Below are positions 47,608 to 58,294 of a DNA stretch of 64,000 nt, one piece after another. The notes beneath the pieces were generated by a model that worked only from the letters and a program-made list of their open reading frames with translations, was not told the origin of the DNA and did no database searches. The translations under genes were made by a program, and so were the position numbers. Origin of the DNA: Thermoanaerobaculia bacterium (GTDB lineage: Bacteria; Acidobacteriota; Thermoanaerobaculia; Multivoradales; Multivoraceae); NCBI GenBank assembly GCA_022826745.1, contig JAJDUI010000037.1, positions 186,001-250,000 on the forward strand, read 5' to 3'. Position 1 is the first letter of the stretch; every line of letters starts with the position of its first letter.

Positions 47608-47768
47608 AGTGAGTACCCGTTCGTGAGGACGGGTCGCGAGGGCCGCGCTGCGGCCGCGGCCGTGTCCGTTCAACAGACTGGATCCGCACACACTCGCGGG
47701 CGGGAAGCGGCTAAGGTAGCCGTCCGTTCCGGCCCGCGCCGGTAGGAAGCAGTACAGGAGGCCTCGAG

Positions 47769-48296
47769 ATCGCACGCCCATCAAACGAGCCGCGCATCAA
47801 CCACCGGATCCGGAAGACCCCGGTACGGCTCATCGATCAGAACGGCGCCCAGGTAGGCGTCGTTCCCCTGGAGGACGCGAAGAGGAGGGCCCAGGACGCT
47901 CGGCTCGATCTCGTCGAGGTCGGTCCCAACGCGGATCCGCCCGTGGTCCGGGTCATGGACTGGGGCAAGGTCAAGTTCGAGCGCGACAAGAAGAAGCGCG
48001 AGTCACGGAAGAAGGCGGCGACGATCGACCTGAAGGAGGTCAAGTACCGGCCGACGATCGATCCGCACGACTACCAGATCAAGACGGACCGCGCGCTCCG
48101 CTTCCTCCGCGAGGGCAAGAAGGTCAAGGTGACGATCTTCTTCCGCTACCGGCAGCTCCGCAGGCCCGAACTCGGCATCGCCATCCTGGACAAGGTGAGC
48201 GACGCGATCGAGGGCGTGGGCGAGGTGGAGACCCGGTCGGGACTGGAGGGCCGTCAGATGACGATGGTCCTGAACCCGATCGCCCAGGCAGACTGA
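47769..48296 (+). CDS. infC: translation initiation factor IF-3, apparent ATC start
   Basis: ARPSNEPRINHRIRKTPVRLIDQNGAQVGVVPLEDAKRRAQDARLDLVEVGPNADPPVVRVMDWGKVKFE...LEGRQMTMVLNP; AGGAGG at 47756-47761; in-frame TAA at 47712 with no ATG/GTG/TTG before the conserved N-terminus. Confidence 0.9.
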   Translation: MARPSNEPRINHRIRKTPVRLIDQNGAQVGVVPLEDAKRRAQDARLDLVEVGPNADPPVVRVMDWGKVKFERDKKKRESRKKAATIDLKEVKYRPTIDPHDYQIKTDRALRFLREGKKVKVTIFFRYRQLRRPELGIAILDKVSDAIEGVGEVETRSGLEGRQMTMVLNPIAQAD

Positions 48297-48321
48297 AGCC
48301 GAAGCGGCGACCGCTCTGTCG

Positions 48322-49458
<1,137 letters not shown>

Positions 49459-49589
49459 TCAGGAAAATTCTATGGTCCGGCGACGATAACCGGAGGCTAA
49501 CATCGTTAGGGAAACGCCGCCGGTTGGTCTCCGGCTGAGCGTAAACAAGGAGGAAGAGGCAGAAGCAGAAACCAAGGGAGGAAAGGCAC

Positions 49590-50201
49590 ATGCGCAAGCT
49601 GCTCATGGAGTGCATCGGCACGCTGTTCTTGATGATGGCCGTGGCCTTCAGCGGGAACAACCCCATCGCCGTCGGTCTGATGTTGGCGGTGATGGTCTAC
49701 AGCGGCGGACACCTGTCCGGCGGACACTTCAACCCGGCAGTGAGCCTGGCCGCATGGATGCGCGGCAAGCTCGGCGTGGCCGACATGGTCCAGTACATGG
49801 TGGCCCAGGTTGTCGGCGCCTGCCTTGGTTGGCTCGTCCACAGCTACCTGATGGGCGGCAGCACGGCGCCGATGCCGACCGAGCATCCGGTCATGCACGG
49901 CGTGGTGGCCGAGGCGCTGCTCGCCTTCGCGCTCGTCACCGTTGTCCTGAACATGATGTCCTCGCGGTCGGCCGGCAACCCGGTCGGCGGCCTGGCCATC
50001 GGCTTTACACTCTCGGCTGCCCTGTACACGGGCGCTGGTGTTTCCGGTGGTGCGTTCAATCCCGCAGTTGGTCTCGGCCCCCAGGTCATGGAAGCGATCA
50101 CGGGCGGCGGCTTCGATGCCAACACCCTGGCGCTCTACGGCGTGGGTCCGCTGGTCGGCGGCGCGGTGGCGGCGCTCGTCTACAAGTTCCTCAACGACTG
50201 A
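49590..50201 (+). CDS. MIP/aquaporin family channel
   Basis: two NPA motifs: GGHFNPAVSL and GGAFNPAVGL; ~6 TM. Confidence 0.9.
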   Translation: MRKLLMECIGTLFLMMAVAFSGNNPIAVGLMLAVMVYSGGHLSGGHFNPAVSLAAWMRGKLGVADMVQYMVAQVVGACLGWLVHSYLMGGSTAPMPTEHPVMHGVVAEALLAFALVTVVLNMMSSRSAGNPVGGLAIGFTLSAALYTGAGVSGGAFNPAVGLGPQVMEAITGGGFDANTLALYGVGPLVGGAVAALVYKFLND

Positions 50202-50238
50202 GATTGACGCCGGCGCACGCCGGCGCCTGAGACCGCAC

Positions 50239-51906
50239 GTGACCCCGGTCCGTCGACCGGGGCACGTTGCGGTGCGTCTGGCGTTGCCGCTCCTTCTGGC
50301 CGCGTCTCCGGGCGCCCGGGCGCAGCAGCCCGGCGCGGCGATCGACGTCCTCGACTACCGCTTCGAACTCGACCTCTCCGACCAGACGGACGAGATCGAG
50401 GGACGGGCGGCCATCGCCTTTCGCGTCCTGCGACCCGTTGGCGAGGTCGAGTTCGATCTCGACGACCCGGCCGCGGACAGCGGCCTGGAAGCCGGAGGAA
50501 AAGCCGGCGACGGCCGGCCGGCCGGCGGCATGGTCGTCTCCTCGGCGACCCTCGCCGACACGGCCCTCCGGTTCCGGCAGCAGGACGACCGGCTCCTCGT
50601 GGCGCTGGACGGCGAGGCCGCGGCCGGCGAACGGCGCCGCATCGAGATCCGCTATCGCGGCGTCCCCGCCGACGGCTTCACGATCGGCACGAACCGCCAC
50701 GGCGAACGGACGTTCTTCGCCGACAACTGGCCGGATCGGGCCCACCACTGGCTGCCGGTCGTCGATCATCCATCGGACAAGGCCACCGTGGCGTTCGTCG
50801 TCACGGCGCCGTCGCACTACCAGGTCGTCGCCACCGGCGCCTTCGTCGAGGCGGTCGACCTAGGAGGCGGCATGCGCCGCACCGAGTGGCGCAGCCGGGC
50901 TCCCATCGCCACCAAGGTGATGGCGGTCGGCGTCGCGCGCTTCGTCCGACACCGGCAAGGCGAAGTCAACGGTGTGCCCGTGGAGATCTGGGTCTACCCG
51001 CAGGATCGGGACGTCGGCCTGCGGGCGTTCGCTCCGGGGCCGCGCGTGCTGGGGAGCTTCGAGCGACGGCTCGGGGACTACCCGTACGCCAAGCTCGCCA
51101 ACGTGCAGACAACGACCCGCTGGGGCGGTCTGGAGAATGCCGGCAACGTGTTCTACGACGAGGACGCGATCCACAGTCGAAGCGGCATCGAGACCTTGAT
51201 CGCGCACGAGATCGCCCACCAGTGGTTCGGCGACGCGGTCACCGAGAGCGATTGGCCCCATGTGTGGCTCAGCGAGGGCTTCGCGACCTACCTGACCGCC
51301 TGCTACCTGGACTGGACGTACGGTCGCGGTCGCTTCATGGGCCAGATGGACGCGGCGCGGGAGCGAGTGCTCGCGTACGTGGCGGAGGCTCCGGACTCGG
51401 TCATCGTGCCGGAGTCCGTGCCCGACCCGCGGCGTCTGCTCAGCCCGAACGTCTACCAGAAGGCGGCCTGGGTGCTGCACATGCTCCGGGGCCAGGTCGG
51501 CGACGGCACGTTCTGGAAGGGGATGCGGACGTACTACGAGCGCTTCCGCGACCGGAACGCCTCGACCGCCGACTTCGCCGCGGTCATGGAGGATGTATCG
51601 GGCCGTGAACTCGAGTGGTTCTTCGACCAGTGGCTGCGCCGGCCCGGCGTGCCGGAACTCGAGGTCGCGTGGCGCTTCGACGAGGCGGCGTCGGCGGTCG
51701 AACTGACGGTTGTGCAGCTCGGTCCGACGATCTACCGCCTGCCGCTGGACGTGGAGGCCGTGCTCGACGACGGCCGCACCGTCCGCGGCCGCGTCGACGT
51801 CGAAGGCGAGCGGACGGCCGCCTCGCTGCCCGTGCAATCCCGACCTGAGCGGCTCCGCATCGACCCGGACGCCTGGCTCCTCATGAGGTACACGGCGCTA
51901 CGATGA
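50239..51906 (+). CDS. M1 family metallopeptidase (aminopeptidase N-like)
   Basis: HEIAHQWFGDAVTESDWPHVWLSEGFATY (HExxHx18E), GGLENAGNVFYDE; GTG start inferred. Confidence 0.88.
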   Translation: MTPVRRPGHVAVRLALPLLLAASPGARAQQPGAAIDVLDYRFELDLSDQTDEIEGRAAIAFRVLRPVGEVEFDLDDPAADSGLEAGGKAGDGRPAGGMVVSSATLADTALRFRQQDDRLLVALDGEAAAGERRRIEIRYRGVPADGFTIGTNRHGERTFFADNWPDRAHHWLPVVDHPSDKATVAFVVTAPSHYQVVATGAFVEAVDLGGGMRRTEWRSRAPIATKVMAVGVARFVRHRQGEVNGVPVEIWVYPQDRDVGLRAFAPGPRVLGSFERRLGDYPYAKLANVQTTTRWGGLENAGNVFYDEDAIHSRSGIETLIAHEIAHQWFGDAVTESDWPHVWLSEGFATYLTACYLDWTYGRGRFMGQMDAARERVLAYVAEAPDSVIVPESVPDPRRLLSPNVYQKAAWVLHMLRGQVGDGTFWKGMRTYYERFRDRNASTADFAAVMEDVSGRELEWFFDQWLRRPGVPELEVAWRFDEAASAVELTVVQLGPTIYRLPLDVEAVLDDGRTVRGRVDVEGERTAASLPVQSRPERLRIDPDAWLLMRYTALR

Positions 51907-51910
51907 CGCC

Positions 51911-52543
51911 ATGCCGCCTCGCCTGACTGCCGCCGCCGACTTCGAGCGTGCCCACGCCAACAGCGCCTTCGGCACGGTCCTCGCCGACCCCCCTTGGCAG
52001 TTCACGAACCGCACCGGCAAGGTCGCCCCCGAGCACCACCGCCTCAGCCGCTACGCGACCCTCTCGCAGGCTGAGATCGCCGCGATCCCGGTGGCCTCCG
52101 CCTGCGGCGAGGCGGCCCACCTCTACCTCTGGGTGCCCAACGCCCTCCTCCAGGAGGGCCTCGACGTCATGGAGCGCTGGGGCTTCACCTACAAGACGAA
52201 CCTGGTCTGGCACAAGGTGCGCAAGGACGGCGGCCCCGACGGCCGCGGCGTCGGCTTCTACTTCCGCAACACGACGGAACTCGTCCTCTTCGGCGTTCGC
52301 GGCAAGCTGCGCACCCTCTCCCCCGGCCGCAGGCAGGTCAACATCATCCGCACCCGCAAGCGGGAGCACTCCCGCAAGCCGGACGAGCTCTACGACATCA
52401 TCGAAGCGTGCAGCCCGGGCCCGTACCTCGAACTGTTCGCCCGCGGCCGCCACTCGAATCTCTGGACCGCCTGGGGCGACCAGAGCACCGACTACGAACC
52501 GGACTGGCCCACGTACGCGAACGCGAGTGACGCCGCCCGCTGA
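51911..52543 (+). CDS. MT-A70 family adenine methyltransferase
   Basis: VLADPPWQF (DPPW), HLYLWVPNALLQEGLDVMERWGFTYKTNLVWHKV, PGPYLELFARGRHSNLWTAWGDQ. Confidence 0.9.
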   Translation: MPPRLTAAADFERAHANSAFGTVLADPPWQFTNRTGKVAPEHHRLSRYATLSQAEIAAIPVASACGEAAHLYLWVPNALLQEGLDVMERWGFTYKTNLVWHKVRKDGGPDGRGVGFYFRNTTELVLFGVRGKLRTLSPGRRQVNIIRTRKREHSRKPDELYDIIEACSPGPYLELFARGRHSNLWTAWGDQSTDYEPDWPTYANASDAAR

Positions 52544-52554
52544 AGGAGACCACC

Positions 52555-52866
52555 ATGTGCAGGAACATCCGCGTCCTCTACAACTTCGAACCCCCCGCGA
52601 GCGACGAGGAAGTGCGCGCCGCAGCGCTCCAGTACGTGCGCAAGGTCAGCGGTTCGACGAAGCCGTCGCGCGCGAACGAAGCCGCCTTCGAACGGGCGGT
52701 GAACGCCGTCGCCGAGACGACTGCCCGGTTGCTCCAGGAACTCACCACGACCGCGCCGCTACGCAACCGGGAGGCCGAGGCCGAGAAGGCGCGCGAGCGG
52801 TGGCGGCGGCGCCAGGCGCGGATGGCCGCGGCGGGTCAGGTCTCCGCCGCAACCACTTCGTCGTAG
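52555..52866 (+). CDS. DUF2277-like protein
   Basis: MCRNIRVLYNFEPPASDEEVRAAALQYVRKVSGSTKPSRANEAAFERAV. Confidence 0.8.
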   Translation: MCRNIRVLYNFEPPASDEEVRAAALQYVRKVSGSTKPSRANEAAFERAVNAVAETTARLLQELTTTAPLRNREAEAEKARERWRRRQARMAAAGQVSAATTSS

Positions 52867-54092
52867 TAGTCGATCACCCGTCGCACGTAGGCCCGCTTCT
52901 CGATGTAGCTGCCGGGGTAGAAGCTCCGCTTGAAGCCGTAGATGATCACGTTGCGCAGGTCCTCGAGCGACAGGTCGAAGGCCTCGCAGGCGGAGGCGAT
53001 CTCCCTGGTCACGGTGGTGCGGGACATCAGGCGGTTGTCCGTGCACAGGGTGACCGAGAGCCGATCCTGGATCATCCGGCCGAAGGGGTGGTCTGAGAAC
53101 CTCTCGAGGCGCTGGATGGACTGCAGGTTCGAGGTGATGCAGACCTCGAGGGTGATCCGCCGGTCGCTGATGTACTGGGCCAGGTTGCGGATGTAGCGCT
53201 CGGGGTCCCTGGCCGCCGCGGAGTCCGGGTTGTCGCGGCGGAGCCGGTCGGCGGCGTAGAGGTGGGTGCCGTGGCCGATGCGGTCGGCCTGAAGCAGCGT
53301 GATCGCCTGGAAGATGCTCTCCGGCCCGTAGGCCTCGCCGGCGTGGATCGTCTTCTTCAGGAAGTGCTGCTGCGCGTAGAGGAAGGCGTCGCGATGCACG
53401 GCGGCCGGGTTGCCCGCCTCGGCGCCGGCGAGGTCGAAGGCGACGACGGGCAGCCCGAGCCGGTCGCGCGCCTCGACGACGGAACGGGCCAGCGACAGCG
53501 AGGCGGCGGCGTGGATCTCCGGCCTGGTCCAGCCGTGGAGCGCGGTGAACAGCCCCCGGTAGTAGGGGCTGTGGCCGGGGCCGAACATGCGGAGGGCGCA
53601 GGCGATGATCCCGTAGCGGAAGGGCGGCTCGGCGCCGTTTCGCACGTTGTTGGTCGCTTCGTGCTCGCGCTGGACGCGGGCGAGCCCACGGTCGACCGCG
53701 GCCAGCACGCCGGCGATGTCGAGATCGGGCCCGGTGTGGAGCTGCGGCGCCAGCCGCACCTCCACGTAGCAGACGTTCTCGGCCAGGTTGTCGGCGCCGA
53801 GCTCGTAGGCGGCCCGCTCCAGAGCCTCGGCGGTGCAGAGAGCCGGCGCGGTGTAGGAGAAGGTGCGGAGGTAGTCCTCGAGGTCGTCGTAGGTCTCCTT
53901 GAAGACGAGTTCGAGGAGGCCCTCCGGCGTCTGGGAGGGGAGTTCCAGGCCGGCGTCGCGCGCCAGCTCGATCAGGGTGTCGAGCCGGAGCGAACCGTCC
54001 AGGTGAACGTGAAGGTCGGTCTTCGGAAGCCTGCCGATGAGATCGGCGCGGGAGAGCGGCCCGTTCAAGTCGGTATCATGCGCGGTCTGCAT
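52836..54092 (-). CDS. adenosine deaminase family protein
   Basis: LPKTDLHVHLDGSLRLDTLIELA, YVEVRLAPQLH, VVAFDLAGAEAGNP, HAGEAYGPESIFQAITLLQADRIGHGTHL; start chosen at MQTAHDTD. Confidence 0.88.
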   Translation of the reverse strand: MQTAHDTDLNGPLSRADLIGRLPKTDLHVHLDGSLRLDTLIELARDAGLELPSQTPEGLLELVFKETYDDLEDYLRTFSYTAPALCTAEALERAAYELGADNLAENVCYVEVRLAPQLHTGPDLDIAGVLAAVDRGLARVQREHEATNNVRNGAEPPFRYGIIACALRMFGPGHSPYYRGLFTALHGWTRPEIHAAASLSLARSVVEARDRLGLPVVAFDLAGAEAGNPAAVHRDAFLYAQQHFLKKTIHAGEAYGPESIFQAITLLQADRIGHGTHLYAADRLRRDNPDSAAARDPERYIRNLAQYISDRRITLEVCITSNLQSIQRLERFSDHPFGRMIQDRLSVTLCTDNRLMSRTTVTREIASACEAFDLSLEDLRNVIIYGFKRSFYPGSYIEKRAYVRRVIDYYDEVVAAET

Positions 54093-54146
54093 GGCGCAGT
54101 GTACAGGCATTCGGGTCACTGGGGATTTCCAGCGGGGAGCGAGACG

Positions 54147-55517
54147 ATGACGACGACCAGGCGTTCCTTTCTTCATGGCGTGGGCGGTCTCGGCGCGGCG
54201 GCGGCCGGGTTCGGTACGGCGGGCGCGGCGCTGGCGGCGCCGGCGCGCCGGAAGGCGGTGGCCCCGAGCGACCGCATCCGGGTCGGCGCGATCGGCGTGA
54301 GAGGCATGGGTTCGAGCAACATGGGCTCGATGCTCGACATCGACGGGGTCGAGTGCGCGGCGCTCTGCGACGTGGACGGCAACGTCCTCGGGGAGCGGGT
54401 CAAGTCCTTCGAGGAGCTGACCGACAGCAAGCCGGACGCCTACACCGACTACCGCAAGCTGCTCGAGGACGACGAGATCGACGCGGTGATCATCGCCACC
54501 CCGGACCACTGGCACTGCAAGATCATGGTGGACGCCTGCGAGGCGGGCAAGGACGTCTACGTCGAGAAGCCGATGGCGAACTCGATCGAGGAGGTCCGCA
54601 TCATGCAGCAGGCCGCCAGGGCCTACGGCCGGGTGGTCCAGGTCGGCCAGTGGCAGCGCTCGGGCAAGCACTGGCAGGACGCGATGGAGTATCTCTGGTC
54701 CGGCGAGCTCGGGCAGATCCGCACGGCCAAGGCCTGGGCCTACATGGGATGGGACGCACCGGTGCACGTGCCGGACTCGAAGCCGCCCAAGGGCGTCGAC
54801 TACGACATGTGGCTCGGCCCGGCGCCGAAGCGGCCCTTCAACGAGAACCGCTTCCACTGGAACTTCCGCTGGTACTGGGACTACGCCGGCGGCCTGATGA
54901 CGGACTGGGGCGTCCACCTGATCGACATGGTGCTGATGGGCATGAAGGCGACCGCGCCGAAGTCCGTCATGTCGCTGGGCGGCCCGTTCGGCTATCCGGA
55001 CGCCCCGATCGAAACCCCGGACACCCAGCAGGCGGTCTACGAGTACGACGACTTCACGATGATCTGGGAGCACGCCCTGGGCATCGCCCTCGGTCCGCAC
55101 CAGCGCGGGCACGGCGTTTCCTTCATCGGCAACAAGGGAACCCTGGTGATCGACCGCAGCGGCTGGGAGGTGCTGCCCGAAGTCGGCCGCGAGGACGGCA
55201 GGAGGTTCTACAAGACGCCAGCCATTCCCGACCGGTCCGCCTCGCGGAGCCAGCGGGGCCTGGCCCAGCACACCGAGGACTTCATCGAGTGCATGAAGAC
55301 GAGGGAGCAGCCGCGCTGCAACGCGGACGTCGGCGCCCTCGTCGCCGTGAACGCGCACATCGGGAACATCGCGTTCCGCACCGGCCGGCGGGTCTACTGG
55401 GATCAGGAGGCCGGCCGCTTCAAGGGCGACGACGAGGCGAACGCAATGCTCCTGGCCGAGTACCACAACGGCTGGCAGGTGCCCCGGGTGACGGGCGGCG
55501 AGGCGTCGGCCGGCTGA
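54147..55517 (+). CDS. Gfo/Idh/MocA family oxidoreductase with Tat signal
   Basis: TTTRRSFLHGVGGLGAAAAGFGTAGAALA Tat signal; RIRVGAIGVRGMGSSNMGSM; VIIATPDHWHCKIMVDACEAGKDVYVEKPMANSIEE. Confidence 0.92.
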   Translation: MTTTRRSFLHGVGGLGAAAAGFGTAGAALAAPARRKAVAPSDRIRVGAIGVRGMGSSNMGSMLDIDGVECAALCDVDGNVLGERVKSFEELTDSKPDAYTDYRKLLEDDEIDAVIIATPDHWHCKIMVDACEAGKDVYVEKPMANSIEEVRIMQQAARAYGRVVQVGQWQRSGKHWQDAMEYLWSGELGQIRTAKAWAYMGWDAPVHVPDSKPPKGVDYDMWLGPAPKRPFNENRFHWNFRWYWDYAGGLMTDWGVHLIDMVLMGMKATAPKSVMSLGGPFGYPDAPIETPDTQQAVYEYDDFTMIWEHALGIALGPHQRGHGVSFIGNKGTLVIDRSGWEVLPEVGREDGRRFYKTPAIPDRSASRSQRGLAQHTEDFIECMKTREQPRCNADVGALVAVNAHIGNIAFRTGRRVYWDQEAGRFKGDDEANAMLLAEYHNGWQVPRVTGGEASAG

Positions 55518-55518
55518 G

Positions 55519-56421
55519 GTGACCGAACTCGAAGACCGCCGGCTCGGCGCCGCGACCATCCTGTTCGGCGCCGGCGGCGGGAAGTACCCCGACAACAACG
55601 CCCTGCTGATCGAGGGCGCCGGGTCGACGATGCTCGTCGACCCGTCCCTCGGCGTCCGGGCCCGCGGCCGGAGCGCATTGCCTCCGGTCGACCTCGTCCT
55701 GCTCAGCCACTGCCACGAGGACCACACGGCCGCGTTGCCGCTGTTCCGGGACGCGCCGGTGTACGTCCACGAGGAGGATCTGCCCGGCCTGCTCGACTTC
55801 GACGGCTTTCTGGGCATCTTCGGCGTCGAGCCGGAGCGCCAGGAGGAGTACGGTCACTTCCTGAGGACGACGTTCTTCTACGAGCCCCGGCCCGACGCCG
55901 TGCCGTTCCGGGACGGCGACCTGTTCGATCTCGGCGGCGGCGTGTCGGTGCGGGTGATCCACACGCCCGGTCATACCCGCGGCCACTGCGCTCTGCTGAT
56001 CGAACCGGACGGCGTCCTGTTCCTGGGCGACATCGACCTGACCGGATTCGGCCCGTACTACGGCGACGCCTGGTCCGACCTTGAAGCGTTCGAACGTTCG
56101 CTCGAACTGGTGCGCGACATCGAGGCGAGGCACTACGTCACCGGCCACCACATCGGCCTGCTCGCCGACCGGGAGGCGTTCCTCGCTCGCCTGGACCGCT
56201 ACGTCGAGCGCATCGCCGACCGCGAGCGGCGCCTGCTCGAGTACTTGGCGGAACCGCGAACGATGGACGACATCGTCGCCCACCGATTCGTCTACCGCCC
56301 GCACGACGAGGGGGACGGCATCGCGAAGGCGGAGCGGTGGAGCATGCAGTTGCATCTGGACCGGCTGGAACGGAACGGCAGCGTCGAACGCGCAGGCCCG
56401 ACCTACCGCGGCCTCACCTGA
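55519..56421 (+). CDS. MBL-fold metallo-hydrolase
   Basis: LLSHCHEDHTAALPLF, VIHTPGHTRGHCALLIEPDGVLFLGDIDLTG. Confidence 0.88.
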   Translation: MTELEDRRLGAATILFGAGGGKYPDNNALLIEGAGSTMLVDPSLGVRARGRSALPPVDLVLLSHCHEDHTAALPLFRDAPVYVHEEDLPGLLDFDGFLGIFGVEPERQEEYGHFLRTTFFYEPRPDAVPFRDGDLFDLGGGVSVRVIHTPGHTRGHCALLIEPDGVLFLGDIDLTGFGPYYGDAWSDLEAFERSLELVRDIEARHYVTGHHIGLLADREAFLARLDRYVERIADRERRLLEYLAEPRTMDDIVAHRFVYRPHDEGDGIAKAERWSMQLHLDRLERNGSVERAGPTYRGLT

Positions 56422-56431
56422 GCGGCGCGGA

Positions 56432-56515
56432 ACCGGGTGCGCCGGCGCCCTCTCACACCGGGTGCGCCGGCGCCCTCGCCGGCCTCCGGCGGAAAGCGCC
56501 GGCCTCCGGAAGTGC
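56432..56515. repeat. dispersed repeat, tandem partial copies
   Basis: CCGGGTGCGCCGGCGCCCTC repeated twice (~56432 and ~56457), followed by GCCGGCCTCCGG. Confidence 0.7.
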
Positions 56516-56600
56516 TGCCGGCGGCAGCAGGTCTATACTGCGGAACGAGCGGCGGCTGTCGCTTTCGACGCCGATCGTCGGGGGAACAGGAGGGTTTCGG

Positions 56601-57170
56601 ATGACCGTCAAGAAAGTGGCCGCGACTGTCGTTTCGGCTTCGGTTCTGGTTGTTGCGCTGCTTGTCGTCGCACTGCCCGTCCTCGCCGACGACGGGGCGG
56701 CCGTGGATCATCTGCTCGAACCGGACACGATCCATCCGGCGACCGCCGACCAGTTCCGCGCCGTGCTGGAGCACCACCGCGGCAAGGTCGTCGTGGTCAA
56801 CTACTGGGCCACCTGGTGCATCCCCTGCCTCCAGGAGCTGCCTGAGCTCGATCTTCTGCAGGAGCGCTACGCCGACCGCGGCCTCGTCGTGCTTGCCGTC
56901 TCGCTGGACGATCCCGAGAAGCTCGAGGACCGGGTGCGGCCGTTCTTCGCAAAACGGGCGCCGGGGCTGGTTTCCTATCTGGCCAGCGCCGGGGAAGACG
57001 ACTCGGTGGAGTTCGTGACTTCGTTCGATCCGGAGTGGCCCGGTGCGCTGCCGACGACCATGTTCTTCGACCGCGGCGGCGAACTGACGAACGTTCATCT
57101 CGGACGGATGCTCTACGCGGAGTTCGAGGAGGCTGTCCTCGGACTGCTGGGCGACGGCGAGGGATCCTGA
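56601..57170 (+). CDS. thioredoxin-like/TlpA-type redoxin, secreted or membrane-anchored
   Basis: N-terminal TM/signal; VVVNYWATWCIPCLQELPELDLL (WCxxC). Confidence 0.88.
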   Translation: MTVKKVAATVVSASVLVVALLVVALPVLADDGAAVDHLLEPDTIHPATADQFRAVLEHHRGKVVVVNYWATWCIPCLQELPELDLLQERYADRGLVVLAVSLDDPEKLEDRVRPFFAKRAPGLVSYLASAGEDDSVEFVTSFDPEWPGALPTTMFFDRGGELTNVHLGRMLYAEFEEAVLGLLGDGEGS

Positions 57171-57213
57171 CCGGCGGGCGGACCGGCCCCACTCCGGGCT
57201 CGACCGGGGCCTC

Positions 57214-58149
57214 ATGAGATCCCACAACGCACTGGCCGAACCGGCGGTCGACCGGCGCTCGGAGCGGCGCGCCGACGCCGAGTGGCTGGCGCGCCGCCTC
57301 GCCGATCCCGCCAGCCAGTTGACGGTGGTGTGGCGTGAGCGAAGCCTCGTCTTCGACGCGCACGCCGGAGACCAGGGTCCGGTTCCGGGCACGGTGGCAG
57401 CCGTCGAGGCGGCCGGGCTGGTCGAGCAGACCGAGGACGTCGTCTTCCTGGGCGAAGCGGAGGGCGTCGCCTACTTCTCGGTCGACCTATCCGACCGGGA
57501 AGATCCGCTCGCCGGCCCATTGCGGGGAGCCGGCCGCTTCGTCGAACTGCGCCAGGTCGGGGCCGCGATGAGCGGTCAGGGCGGCAACCTGCTCGCCTAT
57601 GCCCGCGCCATGGCCACTTGGCACCGGCGCCACCGTTTCTGCGGCCAGTGCGGCGCCGCCACGGCGAGCCGGCAGGCCGGCCACCTTCGTGTGTGCACCG
57701 GCTGCGGGGCGGAGCACTTCCCACGCACCGATCCCGCCGTCATCATGCTCGTTCACACCGGTGCCGCCGCGGAAGACGGCTCCTGCCTGCTCGGCCGGCA
57801 GGCCTCGTGGCCGCCGGGGATGTTCTCGGCCCTCGCCGGCTTCGTCGAGCCCGGCGAGAGCCTGGAGAGCGCGGTTGCCCGCGAGGTCCGCGAGGAGACC
57901 GGCATCTCGGTGGACGCGGTCCGCTATCACTCCTCCCAGCCCTGGCCGTTCCCGACCTCGATCATGCTCGGCTTCTATGCGACGTCGCCCGGCGGCGACG
58001 TGCGGGTGGACACGGAAGAGCTGGAGCAGGCCGTCTGGGCGACCCGCTCCGAACTGGAGTACGCGCTGCGCGCCCGGGAGGTGCGGCTGCCACCGCCGTT
58101 CTCCATCGCCCGCCGTCTGATCGACGACTGGCTGCGCGCCGAGCGTTAG
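57214..58149 (+). CDS. nudC: NAD(+)/NADH pyrophosphatase, NUDIX family
   Basis: FCGQCGAATASRQAGHLRVCTGCGAEHFPRTDPAVIMLV; GFVEPGESLESAVAREVREETGI NUDIX box; SQPWPFPTSIMLGF. Confidence 0.93.
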   Translation: MRSHNALAEPAVDRRSERRADAEWLARRLADPASQLTVVWRERSLVFDAHAGDQGPVPGTVAAVEAAGLVEQTEDVVFLGEAEGVAYFSVDLSDREDPLAGPLRGAGRFVELRQVGAAMSGQGGNLLAYARAMATWHRRHRFCGQCGAATASRQAGHLRVCTGCGAEHFPRTDPAVIMLVHTGAAAEDGSCLLGRQASWPPGMFSALAGFVEPGESLESAVAREVREETGISVDAVRYHSSQPWPFPTSIMLGFYATSPGGDVRVDTEELEQAVWATRSELEYALRAREVRLPPPFSIARRLIDDWLRAER

Positions 58150-58156
58150 AGGACCC

Positions 58157-58266
58157 ACTGGGTGCGCCGGCGCCCTCGCCGGCCTTCGGAAGAGACGCGC
58201 TCCGGCACTGGGTGCGCCGGCGCCCTCGCCGGCCTTCTGGAAAAGCGCCGCCGCGAAGCGGCGACC
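58157..58266. repeat. dispersed palindromic repeat, two tandem copies plus 18-mer module
   Basis: ACTGGGTGCGCCGGCGCCCTCGCCGGCCTTC at ~58157 and ~58207; CGCCGCGAAGCGGCGACC at 58249-58266. Confidence 0.85.
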
Positions 58267-58294
58267 ATGCGGCCTCGCGTAGCATTGTCCGCCC

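Noticed and set aside
46633-47784. N-terminal ~380 codons of the 1242 aa ORF at 44056-47784
   Set aside because: Antisense to ku; ligD is best started at 46632 (MPHGDLEAYRRKR)
53262-54146. N-terminal part of the 751 aa ORF fused to the Gfo/Idh/MocA oxidoreductase
   Set aside because: Antisense to adenosine deaminase; Tat signal start at 54147 is clear
58157-58266. CRISPR-like array
   Set aside because: Only two units, no regular spacer series, and units are members of a dispersed palindromic family
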